A stretch of DNA of 64,000 bases from Alentia gelatinosa. Taxonomy: Eukaryota > Annelida > Polychaeta > Phyllodocida > Polynoidae. A program made the translations under genes and the position numbers. Each line of letters starts with the position of its first letter. Within the stretch, counting starts at the first letter, position 1. The notes under the pieces were generated by a model. The model made no database searches. It was not told where the DNA came from and saw only the letters and a list, made by a program, of their open reading frames with translations. Of this stretch, positions 20,146 to 31,965 are shown one piece after another. The stretch lies in the NCBI GenBank assembly GCA_950022655.1, contig OX465580.1:126897016-126961015 (forward strand). Direction: 5' to 3'.

Positions 20146-20710
20146 CTGGGTGCCGTTTAATAATCTGGAGAACATATCCTGGCTTTACGATACGATATAA
20201 CTTACGATAAAGGAGAGTGTGTACGACCTATAATAGAATTCGTTTCATCACTGTTGTTCTGGGTGGTGTGTACGATCCTTAGTGAGATATACCGGTATAG
20301 TAAATTTGACATGGATCATGCATTAGGGCATATCCCAGGACATTATTCAGAGACTATCCCTTGAGTCAGGATGGATTCCTGTGTCGTTGAATAAACCTAC
20401 GATCATCTGGCTCATGGAAAATATTCTTCCTGTCAATAAAGCGATACTCAGCATTTTTCAATAACCTCCATTTTATCACATTCGTACAATTTGCGGAACA
20501 ATAAAAAGCTACGATACCCCTTTAGGTGTCCTAGACTTGGAGGACAAAGGAGAGTTGAACTATAAATTTATACAACAATATTTTGTAGCCTAGAGGTGAT
20601 CTTTAAATCGTCCTAGCTCTAGAACGAAAAGGCTTATGTAACGACATTGGCCTAGGACGATCAGGAGACAATTTCTGCGATACATCCTGGAATATTAAAC
20701 CGCACCCTGG
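20145..20710. mobile_element. Inverted-repeat element, 566 bp (CCTGGGTGCCGTTTAATAAT ends)
   Basis: The left end at 20145-20167 and the right end at 20686-20710 are imperfect inverted repeats of about 24 bp. The ends resemble those at 364-584. No protein is encoded. Confidence 0.65.
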
Positions 20711-21534
20711 TTGATGCTTCAAGACGTTACCAGGTATGTGTCATTTCAACTCGGGATTTCTTTGAGTGAGTACGAAACCCGGTGTAGCACTTTACGCCCA
20801 ACATTACAGGTTGCATTTCTTAGCGACACGGCTCGTTATTTGAGGTTCTGTTTCCTCTGCAGGATGTTAATAATGCCCACCTGTGCGCCGGATCTATTAA
20901 CACCATTCAGCAGTTTCAGATGTGTGAAAGTCAGCGTTTTGACATATCCGCCATATTTCACGCCTGATATGTGATATTCCCCTGGCAGCATTTCTCTTGG
21001 GATGCTTACAATTACAGAGTGGAAGAGCTAAATGTGTTAGTGTCATTATCTCACCCCGGCATTTATCTCAATAGGCTTAACATCAGAAACCCTATGAATG
21101 AAGAAATCTTGGTCTCCATTCCACTGAGTTTGACCGCGGATTAATTCACGGAGCGAATCTGAGTGCATCACGTAACGGTCAAAGACTAAAGAGTAAATCA
21201 TATTCATCCCGTGAGTTTCTTTCTAAATATATTATGAAATAGCCTGTACCTTTTTGTATGCCATCAACTGCGCTTTTTAAATCTTCCTGGCTATCTTCTC
21301 ATTTTTAATGTGTCGGGAATTCAGCTATCATCAAAAACTCTTTTAATCTTGAATCATGTCTATATGCTCAGTGAATATTAATATCATATTTCACTATGCC
21401 ACAAATGTACCAGGAGACTAAAACAACACTTCCATAATGCTATACATGCCATAACAGGAGTGTTTCCTTTTTAACAGATGAAAGTCGGGACTTTGAAAAA
21501 ATCGGAAATCTAAAACCCGTACAGAAATATAGAA

Positions 21535-23038
21535 GGGGCCATCCATAAAGCGGGTACACAAAACTTCTGAAGATTTTGATCCCCACCTTCTCCCCATCTT
21601 GTGCATTAGATTGAAGAGAGGACTGACACAAAATTTCCAAAATTGTTTACCCCCTACCCTTGACTGGCTTCAGTCCCTGTCTTCTATGCCAACCCCTCCA
21701 TCTACTCCAAACGTCCTCGCTGGGATATTTGATTCCTGGGCCTGTAAAGCCCGGCTCCATCAGAGAGACGGATCCGTCGCAAGTTTTTTTTTATAGGTCT
21801 ATAAACGTTGGTCGACCAAATTTTATTACCCCAACTGCGACGGATTTGTTGCACTCAATTGAAGGAGAAGTATAGGGTATGCCACACTGGTGCGACGGGA
21901 TCGTGGTACCTCCTGCGGCCTAATTACTGTAGCAAACCCCACACAACAGTGGTATGTGTATACATATTCATAAACAGTGTAGGCCTAAATATATCAGCAA
22001 TGATTTATATTCATAAATGTATTCATAGAGAATTCCAGGGAAGGAAAAGGAGAAGGAAAAGGAACAATTCCTTGATAATACAAGAAAGAAAGCGGTAGAG
22101 GGAGTAATATTATACTGATATAGAGAGAGATGGCTTACAGTTTAGTCTGCAGCCTCACACATACCAACAAAACAAACTGGAAAGAAAACTGACTATGTTG
22201 GACTAGGAAATACCTCTGTACTTCTGTGCGACAGATCCGTCGCACATCATGAACATTTCATGATGTGCGATGCGACGGATTCGTTGCATCGCACATGCGC
22301 ACATCCCCGGTCACACTGGGGAGATTGTATGTGATGCGACGAGCAGCATCGTTTTTATGACCCTTGGCCGGCGTTTATCACACTGCACCGCTCCAGTTTA
22401 TCGCAACGCAAAACCTGTCTCTGCAATGATGGACTCTTTACTATCTTAGGATTTTAAGATGTTCCCTCCGCGCCTTTTTACGGGCGATGCAGTACTACCC
22501 AAGATAATATAGTTCCTAGCTGTGTAGTGTGTCTAGTAGTTTTTCCCGCTAGATTTGTAAATAACATTGATATATTTCTTTAAATTACTCTAGTGGCAAC
22601 CGTTTAACGACTTTGGAAGTGATATAATTAGTTCATAAGAGTTTTCGGATTTGAAGTAAACATTCAACTGTCATTTTCTAAACTGAGTGATAACATCTCC
22701 AACTTCTTGTCTCTACTGAATATAAAACAATGCTATTTCACTCAGAAAGATGTAAGACAGTGTAATCTTGCTTATAAATAATAGTTCTAGTGTTGTCACA
22801 CTTTTAGATCTGTCAAACCACTTTCAGTTTGAATTGACATCAAATCTCCGTCAAAAAATAGTTCCTACCCAGAAGCCTATCATTGCAGCGACGAGTTTCT
22901 GTAGGTTGCTCTAGCGGTGCAGTGTGCGGCGTTTATGACTTTTTATGGACTTGCGACGGATCCGCCTCTCTGATGGAGGCGGGCCTTTAGGCGTTAGGCG
23001 TTAGGCGAAGTCCAAATGTTGCAATTTATGGATGGCCC
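21535..23038. mobile_element. Nested inverted-repeat element, about 1.5 kb
   Basis: Outer ends GGGGCCATCCATAAA and TTTATGGATGGCCCC. Inside, 21741-21783 and 22950-22990 form a second inverted pair (GACGGATCCGTCGCAAG against CTTGCGACGGATCCG, plus CTCCATCAGAGAG). A third palindrome of GCGACGGA words lies at 22218-22290. No transposase frame is found. Confidence 0.7.
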
Positions 23039-23168
23039 CAAGGTCACTCTAACATTAGATGCATCCCTGATTTCATATTGATTTATTAGAGCATACTTGG
23101 ACGCTCTAAATACATTGCCTAAAGGTTGGAGTGGTTACATATACACTTTCAGCGCGCTTCCAGAAAAC

Positions 23169-23485
23169 TATCCCTTCACAATCTGCGTGCTATTCATTGC
23201 GATAGTGGGAAAGGAGCAGGGGCCAGTGTCTCAGGGTTTTAGAGGCATGCCTAGCTGACCATGACCAATCACATGAGGCCGAAATACCTCATTGAACCAT
23301 TGGCGCTTGATGCATTTAGATCCTTAACTCAGGCAGTTGCAGAAATTGCAAGTTGACTGGGTGCAAGTGAGTTACAGAAAGCTATCCATAAACTGAATAC
23401 ATAACCCAAACCTTTTAATTGTTATTTATTTATACTTACACGCTCATTTATCCTTAATGAACATTCTATTTGATCCTAGTTCTAA
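23169..23485 (+). repeat. Dispersed repeat of about 300 bp, copy 2
   Basis: Matches 16618-16915 in order and orientation, for example CTATCCCTTCACAATCTG and GCTGACCATGACCAATCAC. Confidence 0.8.
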
Positions 23486-23727
23486 TATTTCAGTAAATGC
23501 TCATAACCCAAGACTTGAGCAAGTCTAGGAATTGGCCTGTCAGCAATCAGGGCCTCAGCCCACTCTTATAAGGTCCGAGCTGCTCGTAGTAGACTGGACC
23601 CCAGAGCCCCCCACGCTGCGCCCTCCCACGCCTACTGCATCATTGATGAGGCGCGGGCGGCAATACGCTACTTCATTAAAACCCTCCCCCACCTCTACCC
23701 TGGTCACCAGAGCAAACTGACATCCCT

Positions 23728-24000
23728 GTATGCAGGGATGACAGTTTTCCACTTTTACATGGAAATCCACTTTTTCATTTCCAGTTTAAGATTTTTTTCT
23801 TGTATGATACAAAGATAGTGTAAGTTTAGCTTAATTCATGCCAAGAAAACAGTGGTTTGAACGTCCCCCACAGACCATCAGCCCTTTTCTTAGCAACATT
23901 GATATGTTTTCTATGTTATCTCATTTTCTCTGAAGCAGTAAATTCCACATGAAATTTTTTTTTCCACTTTTATTCCTGAACCCAACTGACACTCCTGTAT
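23728..24000 (-). mobile_element. Family K element, reversed copy
   Basis: CAGGGATGACAGTTTTCC at the left and AACTGACACTCCTG at the right, with the K interior read on the minus strand. It is preceded by another ACTGACATCCCTG at 23717-23729, so two K ends meet here. Confidence 0.65.
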
Positions 24001-24184
24001 GATAATTCACTCTTCCAGCAGAGATTCTAATTATGGTAGTAAGAACCTCAGAGTGCCAGTCAAGGTGGTCGGGGTGGCACTACGCCAGAGTTAAGTAGAC
24101 TGGTTGACTTAAGCATGGTCTTTATTATGTCACCCAGTGTAAGACCTACGCCACATGGTCCTAACGATAGCACCCATGGTAGAG

Positions 24185-24550
24185 ACCTTTATCTCCCCTC
24201 CCCCTGGTATTATTGTCCCATAGGCTTAACATTGAGAACCCGTTCTCTATGTCCCTACGAGTATTGCAGTCCGTTTTCCATGGTCTATGGTCCTGTGTAT
24301 CAAACATTCTGTTAGTGTGCACAGGGGTGAGATAAATACAGAAAGCAACTCATTTAGGTCAAAGTCATTGTTCTCCAACTGGTTTGAACGCTACCTGATA
24401 TTCACTTGGCTTCAACTCGTTCATATTTCTCCTCTGGAAACTCGTGGAGAACAATTACTTTGACCAAAACTTGTTGGTTTGTTCTTTGATATTTCTTAGT
24501 ATCTCTCATATCCATGATGAAGGAAGACATAATCTTCCGAAACGAGTAGG
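24185..24550. mobile_element. Family A inverted-repeat element, copy 3, with terminal hairpin motif
   Basis: CATAGGCTTAACATTGAGAA and GGGGTGAGATAAATAC frame a palindrome built on GGTCAAAGTCATTGTTCTCC / GGAGAACAATTACTTTGACC. It ends beside a TGATGAAGGAAGA...TCTTCCGAAACG hairpin (24514-24544). A partly similar palindrome with the same GTTCTCCAAC and TTTGA words lies at 24580-24690. Confidence 0.7.
24514..24544 (+). ncRNA. TGATGAAG-stem-CGAAAC hairpin, copy A
   Basis: TGATGAAGGAAGACATAATC then TTCCGAAACG: stem GGAAGA / TCTTCC, loop CATAA. Same frame as the copies at 31384, 44984 and 63123, with an unrelated stem. Confidence 0.4.
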
Positions 24551-24780
24551 ATTATAAAGGTATAATAATCACATAACAATGTCGTTGTTCTCCAACTTGC
24601 TTGAATGCTATACGATATTCACTCGGCCGTCACCTCATCCATATTACTCCACATCAAACTTGTAGAGAACGACAACTTTGAGCAAAACTTGTTGGTTTCT
24701 TCTTTAATATCACCGGGTCCTGGCTACAGCATCACAGCCTACAGAACTCACGACCTTGACATCACAACAGCAAAACATAC

Positions 24781-24858
24781 CTCTTTCAGTTCGTAGTCGT
24801 CTGTAAAGGCCTTCTTCTTTACTCCAGGCAATTTGCTGAGTTTGTCAGCACCCACAGG
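24781..24858 (-). CDS. RPS6KA: RSK window exon 9: variable linker before C-kinase
   Basis: 26 codons, residues 299-324: PVGADKLSKLPGVKKKAFTD then DYELKE. The ending DDYELKE corresponds to DGYEVKE, which opens the second kinase in vertebrate RSKs. The first part is not conserved and carries a basic KKK patch. Acceptor TGCAG, donor GTATGT, phase 0 at both ends. Found by reading for the YELKE motif; confidence rests on the splice sites and the fit to exons 8 and 10. Confidence 0.9.
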
Positions 24859-26695
24859 CTGCAAGCAAAGAATATAGAAAAGTATAGTTTCTCTTCACGG
24901 TTTACTCATATCTCCTATTCCTATATACCCATTATTGAACTAACTAGAGTTACATACCGGGTGCATTAAAAATAAGTTATGTGTCGAGGTTGACGTTTTC
25001 GTCCCGCTCTCATGTTTTCTTCCCGCTCTGACGTTTTAGTCCCGCTCTGATCACGTGATACAATAAAGCAGCGGGACGAAACAATAGCTGTTGTGGTTAC
25101 TCGGAAGTGTTTCAGGTAAAGAATTAAGCATTTTTATCGATATTTGAAGGTATATAGGAATAGGGAAACCAAGTACCGGTAAGCAAAAGTCAAAGTTACT
25201 CGGTAAGGCTTGGAAAAATTACTCATCTCCATCAAATTCACCAATGTATCTATGGCCCATTTCTAGCCGTTAAAATGCTTTGATTCTGATGTAATGCATT
25301 CATGTTATCCTATGGTTGTTTATCGTGCTACTCACAATGTATCTGAAAAACTCGGTTTCATCCGAGAGATGCTTTACGTAAATAATTAAAAAAAAATTTA
25401 AAGTCTATTAGAAGAGAATCGAATTAAATCTTTATCAACTCTAATAATTCTTTATGAATTCATCTCATAAATACAAAATAGAAAAGAAAAAATACAAAAT
25501 AGAAGTTACATTCTTACGATCACCACACCTACAAATTCATGTAAATAGTATTCTAATGTCTCCAGTTCACAGTCAAATTACAGGAAAACAACATCACAAA
25601 GTAAAACACATAATTCTCTACTGAAGCGTAGTGAAGAGGCGTTCGGAGTCCCAAATACGACTGTACTACTGACCAGGTAAATTATTTTCCCACTTCAAAT
25701 CCGCGCTGGAATCGTATTTCCGTTCCAGATAAGATTTCCATTGGTTTTTGTGGGTGGGTGTCCGTGGTTACATGTACATGTTGATTTATAGGGATGTCAT
25801 TGGTCCTGTGACAGGATGTCACCTGATCTGACCTTATTAGAACAATCTTTAAAGACCAAAAATAAACAAGTCAATTACAGGCTTCCCAGTGCCCCGCTTC
25901 CTCAATATAGGTTTTTTTTTATAGGTTTTGAAAATAAAAAAATAGGTTTTTATAGGTTGTTCAAGGCCGACAATATAGGTTTTTGGGTTAACATAATCAG
26001 CATAATAAGAGTCGAAATATAGTGAATCGCTTATTTTTAGTTCTTGATTTCTAACAAATGTAACTAGTACTAAATTGCAAGACGTCAGGATGTCCGGCTC
26101 ATCAGGTCATACCCAGCAAGCATGTATACGCGTGTTGAGTTTCCAACAGGCAAGTCAGCCTGGCAAGAAGTCACACCAACTGTTGATTCTTAAACACTTT
26201 TATGATCTCTTAAATAAACCGATAATGTAGATTTCTTGTCATTTGACAATCTAACATTGTGTCAAGATAACTTCTAAGATTTCCTGTACACATCAATCTG
26301 CATGGCAGTGAAAATATAAGCTTTTATAGGTTATATAGGTTCCTTGAAAAAAATAAAGGCTCAAGAATCAAAATATAGGTTTTTATATGTTTTAAAGGTT
26401 TCACTGGGAGGCCTGTAATTAATTCCTTACTGGCCAGAATCAATGAGAAATTCCATCAAGTCACCCCAAGCGGCCCATGCTGATAAGTTGAGACAATAAT
26501 CGAGGTAAGGCTGGTACTAAATGGAAGCCACAAACAAGGCGAGCCACCACTCATAAAAGATCCTATTCAGTTAACAGTCTCGGCAGCCGCCCGTGGACCA
26601 CGCTCAGAGGCTTCTGCCTTGATGACATGCTAGCGACCTTTGAGACGACCTTCTGGTGACCTTCAGGCGACCTTCAGGTGGCCTGGTTCACTTAC
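24859..26695 (-). other. Intron 8 of the RSK model
   Basis: 1.8 kb. It holds a small stretch near 24975-25070 repeating CCCGCTCT and GACGTTTT words, and an inverted-repeat element at 25873-26420. No other signal is seen. Confidence 0.85.
25873..26420. mobile_element. Inverted-repeat element, 548 bp (AATTACAGGCTTCCCAGTG ends)
   Basis: The left end AATTACAGGCTTCCCAGTG and the right end CACTGGGAGGCCTGTAATT are complementary with one mismatch. The sub-terminal regions both carry ATATAGGTTTTTATAGGTT words. No transposase is encoded. Confidence 0.8.
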
Positions 26696-26811
26696 CACCA
26701 CGGTGACGGCGCCCTTGTTGTCCACCTCACTCTCGAGCAGCATGGGGGCGATGTAGCTGAAGCCGCGGAAGAGCTCCTTGGCGTTGGCGCTGGGAGGCAC
26801 ACCTGGCGAAT
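26696..26811 (-). CDS. RPS6KA: RSK window exon 8: regulatory linker and hydrophobic motif
   Basis: 116 nt: two bases finishing Asp260, then residues 261-298. SPGVPPSANAKELFRGFSYI holds Ser261 (S363 in RSK1 / S369 in RSK2) and the hydrophobic motif FRGFSY with Ser278 (S380/S386), phosphorylated by the C-kinase to recruit PDK1. The rest (APMLLESEVDNKGAVTVV) is not conserved. Acceptor TGCAG, donor GTAAGT. The exon stands alone after a 20.5-kb intron. Confidence 0.96.
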
Positions 26812-26929
26812 CTGCACAAGTTAAACGGAGAGATCGTCGTCAGTGTGTGGGAGGGGTGCAGCGAGGTGCTTCATCTATTTAGTGACCTTTTATCTTTTTC
26901 TTTTTTTTCATCTTTTTTAAAACTTTTAT

Positions 26930-27590
26930 TTAGGGTGGGTCGTACTCAGTCATGGGACTGGTTCTCAACTTATGCCCAGGCATAGATTTAACCTTTTTTT
27001 TATTGTACTGTAAGGAGGTACATGTAAGAGGCCTCTTCATGGCAGAACTTCTGTCCACTTTTGAAACTTTGATTTGCTTGTTCCATTTTGTTTCCAGTAT
27101 ATGGGAGGGATGCATCAAGGTGCTTCGTCTATGTGGTCACCTTTTTTTCTTTTTCTCATTTCTTAAAACTTGTATTTAGCCTGGGTCGTACTCAGTCATG
27201 GGGCTGGCTCTCAATGTATGCCCAGGCATAGATTTAACAATTTTTTGGAAAAAAAATTTGTGTGGGAAGACGTGGCGTATCTGGATGTGCGAGCCTTCTC
27301 CTACCACATGCGACCACATACTTTTTCCAACCACGGATCCTCGACAGGTCCATCGGAACGAAGAAATTACAAACATAGATTTAACAATTTGATTGTTACA
27401 TTTTGTTTCCAGTATGTGGGACGAATGCAAGGTGCTTCATTTATATGGTGACTTTTTTTTCTCTCTTTTTTTTTTTTTTTTTTTTTTAAATATTATTTTC
27501 CAAAACTTTTATTTAAGGTGGGTCATACTCAGTCATGGGATTAGCTCAGCGTAGAATTTGATCGGTTCATTTTGCTTCCAGTATATCAAA
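26930..27590 (+). repeat. Three direct copies of a 240-340 bp repeat
   Basis: Copies begin near 26933, 27180 and 27518 with GGGTCGTACTCAGTCATGGG (or close). The first two continue into GCCCAGGCATAGATTTAAC; later shared parts include TTTGTTTCCAGTATGTGGGA and GGTGCTTC. Poly-T stretches separate the copies. Confidence 0.8.
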
Positions 27591-27689
27591 AGACCAAGAG
27601 AACATATATAAACAAGAGTCTAATGTGAGTGATGATAGAATATTATCACAATCTAGGCACAGCATGGTCATTGTAAATAGGTAACAGCG

Positions 27690-27990
27690 CATATAGTATT
27701 ATCTCACCCCCCGGTATTTTTCCCCATACTCTTAACATTAGGAACTCGTATCCAACGCCCACTGAGTATTTAGAAAAAAAACCTCAATGGAGTTTTATGC
27801 CACAAAAGTAAGTTCATTAGTCAATGTTTGGGGGGTGGTGACATGAATTCAGAAACCTATTCAAGTTTAGGGTCAGAGCTCGTATCAAATCGCTACGTTA
27901 TTCACGCGGCTTCAACTTGTGAATTACTATGATAACTTGATGAGATACAAGCTCTTGCCATAAACTTTCATAGGTTTCACTATGATATCA
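27690..27990. mobile_element. Family A inverted-repeat element, copy 5
   Basis: ATCTCACCCCCCGGTATTTT, TTAACATTAGGAACTCG and a core with arms CAAGTTTAGGGTCAGAGCTC / GAGC-TTGCCATAAACTTT. The apex GCGGCTTCAACTTG has lost the GCTTCGC word seen in related copies. Confidence 0.72.
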
Positions 27991-28841
27991 GTATAATTAT
28001 ATATGTACACGAGTGACGTGATATATAGAGATGGAGATTTTGAGAGTGACAAAGTCACTGCATCTCCTTCCAGCTACCATAGGTTAGTACGGGGTTTTCT
28101 TGTGAACGAAAATATCCATATCAAAGACTAATACCATAGTTTATAAGCTTTTCCTGCAATTTTAAAGGAAAATTTTCTATTACACGATACGTACAGCAGC
28201 ACTAAAGTTTTATTTTTTTTTAAAGAAGAAGGTAGTTACATCAATTGTTTAACAAAATACAACATTTATCTAATTGTTCTCCTTTCCAAAAAGCACATCT
28301 CTCCTTTGGAGACGTCATCATTAACGGCCGATTTTCAATGAATTAAGTGATTTAATTCAATATCATTAATTGTCTGAAATCTCAATACAATAGTTCATGT
28401 AATCCTACTTATATAAAAGAAATTCGAGATGCCCGAGACGCAATTCATAATGTTGGATACACAAAATAACTGGTTCATAGAATTAATCTTTACCGACTAA
28501 AAAATCTTTGGATAAAAATAAATAGACAGATGGTTATTTGAAATTATTTACATTGGTCTTAAGGGGAGGATGCTCTGTTGAACCGTGCCTCGACAATGAA
28601 CCTACAAAATATACCTTTTCCACGAACAACATATCAAATATACTGTCGTCACAAACAGGTTGACCTATGTTATCTTGTTTGGGTAAATATTACTGAATTA
28701 AGTATCAGGAAATGTTTATGGGCGCCCAGTGTAGGGGTAGGAAAACATTTCCGCAGCTCCTTCAGATACATTACGCCCATTTCCATCTTCGAAGAAGCGC
28801 AAATGATCCAATCACCCGAACCTAATATACCTGTAATGCAT

Positions 28842-29150
28842 TGTTTGTTTGTTTTGGTTTGATTTTACGTCCAGTCAACCATTATTGGTCCTTTCCAGAC
28901 TTTCTCAAGGTTTTTTTACACCACTAGGGTGGTGATCGAATCTATGTGATGAATTCAGGTAGAAATCTCACCCCTACACATTTACCGAGGTGAGAGTTCT
29001 TTTACTTCCCACATCACATAGACATGGTATGAGAAGGATGGCCTTTTGTTATAGCAGTAAATCTACCACTGCTGGGGGTGGGACTCACAAAGTCTTACAA
29101 CCTTAGGGTTACAGGACCGGTGCTCTAACCACTGAGCTAACTCCCCACCC
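28842..29150 (-). mobile_element. tRNA-derived SINE, copy 10, full length with 12-bp duplications
   Basis: 309 bp flanked by CCTGTAATGCAT at 28830-28841 and 29151-29162. The head has TAGCTCAGTGGTTAGAGCAC on the minus strand. The B-box region is shortened (GGGACTCACAAAG), so it is probably not transcribable by pol III. This gives the true ends of the family. Confidence 0.93.
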
Positions 29151-29539
29151 CCTGTAATGCATCCATTGCATTCTAACTCAATGCACACTGGCACTACTAC
29201 AGATTCTGACTTACACATGTAATATCAACACCTCACGAAACCTTAGGTACACCCAAGAGTGTAGACAAAATCTCTTTGGGTACACCAACGAATAGGGATG
29301 CAAGTCAGGTCTGAGGGAAAAGTCGGAAATATAAACCCCTTTTGATAATGTTTCTAGTTCAGTTAGCTGGGGAATCCCCTTCTTGCTCAGTATAAAAAAA
29401 GTAGACTAGCCTCAGTCTCTGAGTCATGGCCCCTTACTGTATGGCTTTATATATGGCCCCAAATAAAAAAAAAATATAAAAAAAATGTTCACTACAAAGT
29501 AGCGGGAAAATTATTTTAAGAAAATTAAAAAAACCGTAA

Positions 29540-29745
29540 GACTTGAACAACTCTATGCCGGCCCAAAAGGCCGGAGTTGGACGGCACAAGGTCGGCAGTG
29601 TACACGGCAGCGAGAGCGTTTTACAACCGCCAAATGAGGCCCTGTGGCCGGCGCCGTTTCCCGTGCATACCCGCCGTCATTGCCGGCCCATAACGCGGCC
29701 GACTAAGGCCCGGAGTCCGGCACTCATAGCGGGGTGGTCCTTGAA
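29540..29745. other. GC-rich stretch with GGCCGGAG-type words, unassigned
   Basis: Several GCCGGCCC, GGCCGG and GCGGCCG words mark a GC-rich block within AT-rich intron. A 70-codon plus frame shows no recognisable domain. A poly-C tract follows at 29879-29894. Confidence 0.3.
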
Positions 29746-30111
29746 GAAAACATGAAATGTCGGAATTCCGTCAATTGCCGGAGAACTTGCATCCCTGCGA
29801 ACTACAGTGTCAGCCACCCTCAGCTACTCCTGTATCCAACGAGCATAGGGCACATAGCTATTGTGCTATAGAAGCAGCCCCCCCCCCCCCCCCCAGCCCA
29901 GCCCTGGTTCTCCCGGTACTATACAGTGTTAATCAGAATCGTACCGGGACGTGCTGAACTCCACATAACGTGACTGAATGTAGGCGGCCGTACAGCGGGT
30001 CGTGGACAGAACTTGATGGACATGACGGAATGCAGACAGCCGGGCTTGGCACCATGGTCAAAACAGGACCCTTGCACATCCTCAAACGGTGAACACTGAG
30101 ATCATAATGTA

Positions 30112-30306
30112 CAGTAGAACCCCGCGTAAGCGGACACCCTCCGTTCCGGGCCAAAGTGCCCGCTTACGCGGGGTGGCCGCTTACGCGGGGTGGCCGCTTA
30201 CACGGGGTTGAAATAAACATCTAGAAGAGGAAACCGTTCCGAGCAGGGTATCCGTTAACGCGGGGTGTCCGCTTACATGGGGTGTCAGTTAGGCGGGGTT
30301 CTACTG
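30112..30306. mobile_element. Pogo-like short element, 195 bp, TA target site
   Basis: Begins CAGTAGAACCCCGCGTAAGC and ends GGCGGGGTTCTACTG. These 16-bp ends are complementary, with TA on each side (30110-30111, 30307-30308). The interior carries four further GTAAGCGG or CCGCTTAC words. This is the cleanest copy of the family and defines its termini. Confidence 0.88.
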
Positions 30307-30889
30307 TAAATGCATCAAGTGAATGCATATTACGCTTCCATGCCATCTGCAACGGTGCCCTACATCTTAGTGAAATGGGGCTGCTGGGGTCACGGTATGG
30401 TGGTGGGGGTCGGTGGGGGTCGGTGGGGGACGCAGGAACACAGTGTAAACCTAGCATTACTATGAGAGCATTGAACAGAATGCATATCCCTCACGGGGAT
30501 GGCTGCTATTCAACACTGCCAGGTGGTGTAAAGAACGGGTTCAAGAACTGTTCTCCTCCTCCAGTAAGGAGAGCCGATCACGACAGGCTTCCCCGTGATT
30601 GGTGAAGGGGTGTCACGTGACAGGGATGATCCTGACCGCGTCCGTGGTATTAGGGCGCCCTCTGTTCCCCGATACCGGAAGCCGAGCCCATCTCTGCGGC
30701 TGAGTCCACCAGGGGATAATTATATGACAGCTTACGGTGTTTTCTCCCACCAGAGGGGGCTGGTCACTGAGCAGCTCGCCACTCATTAGCGCGCGCCCGC
30801 CAAGCACCAGCCTGCAGGGTGGGGGCGTCGCGAGTGACGTCATCAAGCAACGCCAGTCACATGCTGCACATATACGTAATTCTTTGTTT

Positions 30890-31346
30890 TATGGTGTTAA
30901 GACCACTAACCAAATAATGTCCGCTGTCTGGTTCCCAATTCTGTATTAGTGTTACAACAGGTGTAACATTTGGCAGGATAGTATTGCTAGCCTGCCAAAT
31001 CTGCCTAATCTGTAATCTGTAACCTATGACTGTACTGTATCTTAAATTGTGTGTGGTTTCTGCCCTTAGAAATAGAAATAGTAATATACATATCATCCTT
31101 TCTATACTCATTATTACTCCACCACCTATACTTTTGTCATTTATCATGTTTATGCAAGTTCCTTGTGCTACATTCTGTTCACACATGTTATTAGATAACT
31201 AATCTTATCACTTACTATCAACTTTAACTTTTGTGACTTGTATTTGACTACATTGTTACTTGTAAATGGTCCTGATTCTGTATTCTTATAATGGAAGACC
31301 ACCTATCTTCAGGTGAATTATATGTGAAATAAAAAAAAAAAAAAAA
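30890..31346 (+). mobile_element. Possible retroelement 3' end with poly-A
   Basis: Non-coding sequence ends GGTGAATTATATGTGAAATA followed by about 15 A. This looks like the 3' end of a reverse-transcribed copy. No reverse transcriptase fragment was seen, so the class is open. Confidence 0.35.
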
Positions 31347-31383
31347 TTGTGGTTATAATTCGCTTATCTAAGTTGTTCTACTA

Positions 31384-31411
31384 GTTTCGGCTCGACATGA
31401 GCCTTCTTCAG
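31384..31411 (-). ncRNA. CTGAAGA-stem-CGAAAC hairpin, copy C
   Basis: On the minus strand CTGAAGAAGGCTCATGTCGA then GCCGAAAC: stem GGCTC/GAGCC, loop ATGTC, framed by CTGAAGA and GAAAC. It shares frame but not stem with 24514, 44984 and 63123. It may be part of a retroelement end. Confidence 0.4.
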
Positions 31412-31452
31412 GGATTAGATAGCAAGTTTGTTTTTTGTACTTATGTAATATT

Positions 31453-31578
31453 GACTGCTTTCAGATACAAGCGGCCGGATGCTCTGAGAAGTTGACGCAT
31501 AGTGATATCCGAGCGTATGCGAGGATATTGCGTAGTCAACTCCGAGGAGCATACAACCGCTTGTATCCGAAACCAGTC
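31453..31578. mobile_element. Family G foldback element, copy 2
   Basis: Begins GACTGCTTTCAGATACAAGC and ends GCTTGTATCCGAAACCAGTC. The inner arms contain GAAGTTGACGC and GTCAACTCC. Confidence 0.75.
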
Positions 31579-31965
31579 TATATTGTATATATTATCTACC
31601 TTTCCTGGACAGGTAGCATGTCGATATCAGTTCCGTATGAAAATCTTGAAAAGGCATGCATTGATTTCCCACTACAGGCCACCCACGGCGAGGCGCCAAC
31701 GTCCGGTACGATAACCGTAAGTCACATAGATTTACACTTCTTGTAGTGTTATTCTTGGACATGTTGCAAACAAAAAACGTGGGGGCAATAACGTATTTCT
31801 GTAAATATCACTGCCACCGGACAATTAGGAATCTGACATCAAAACTGTGATCATACAATATGCTTCCGATTTTTTACACTTATCAAAAAAATTGTGACAT
31901 CAAAAAAATTGTGACACAGATTTAGAGTATAAATCTCCATCCGACCTGCTGGTGATCGAATCTGA

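Larger units (their letters stand above)
16433..24780 (-). other. Intron 9 of the RSK model
   Basis: 8.3 kb between the linker and the second kinase. It holds a direct-repeat pair (16618-16915 and 23169-23485), family I, family J, the ATGCCTTAAGGCATC hairpins, a G-associated repeat, the 39-bp satellite, a TTTAATAATCTGG-ended element, a nested 1.5-kb inverted-repeat element, a K copy and family A copy 3. 20711-21530 shows no gene. The block at 17440-17830 is described separately. Confidence 0.8.
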
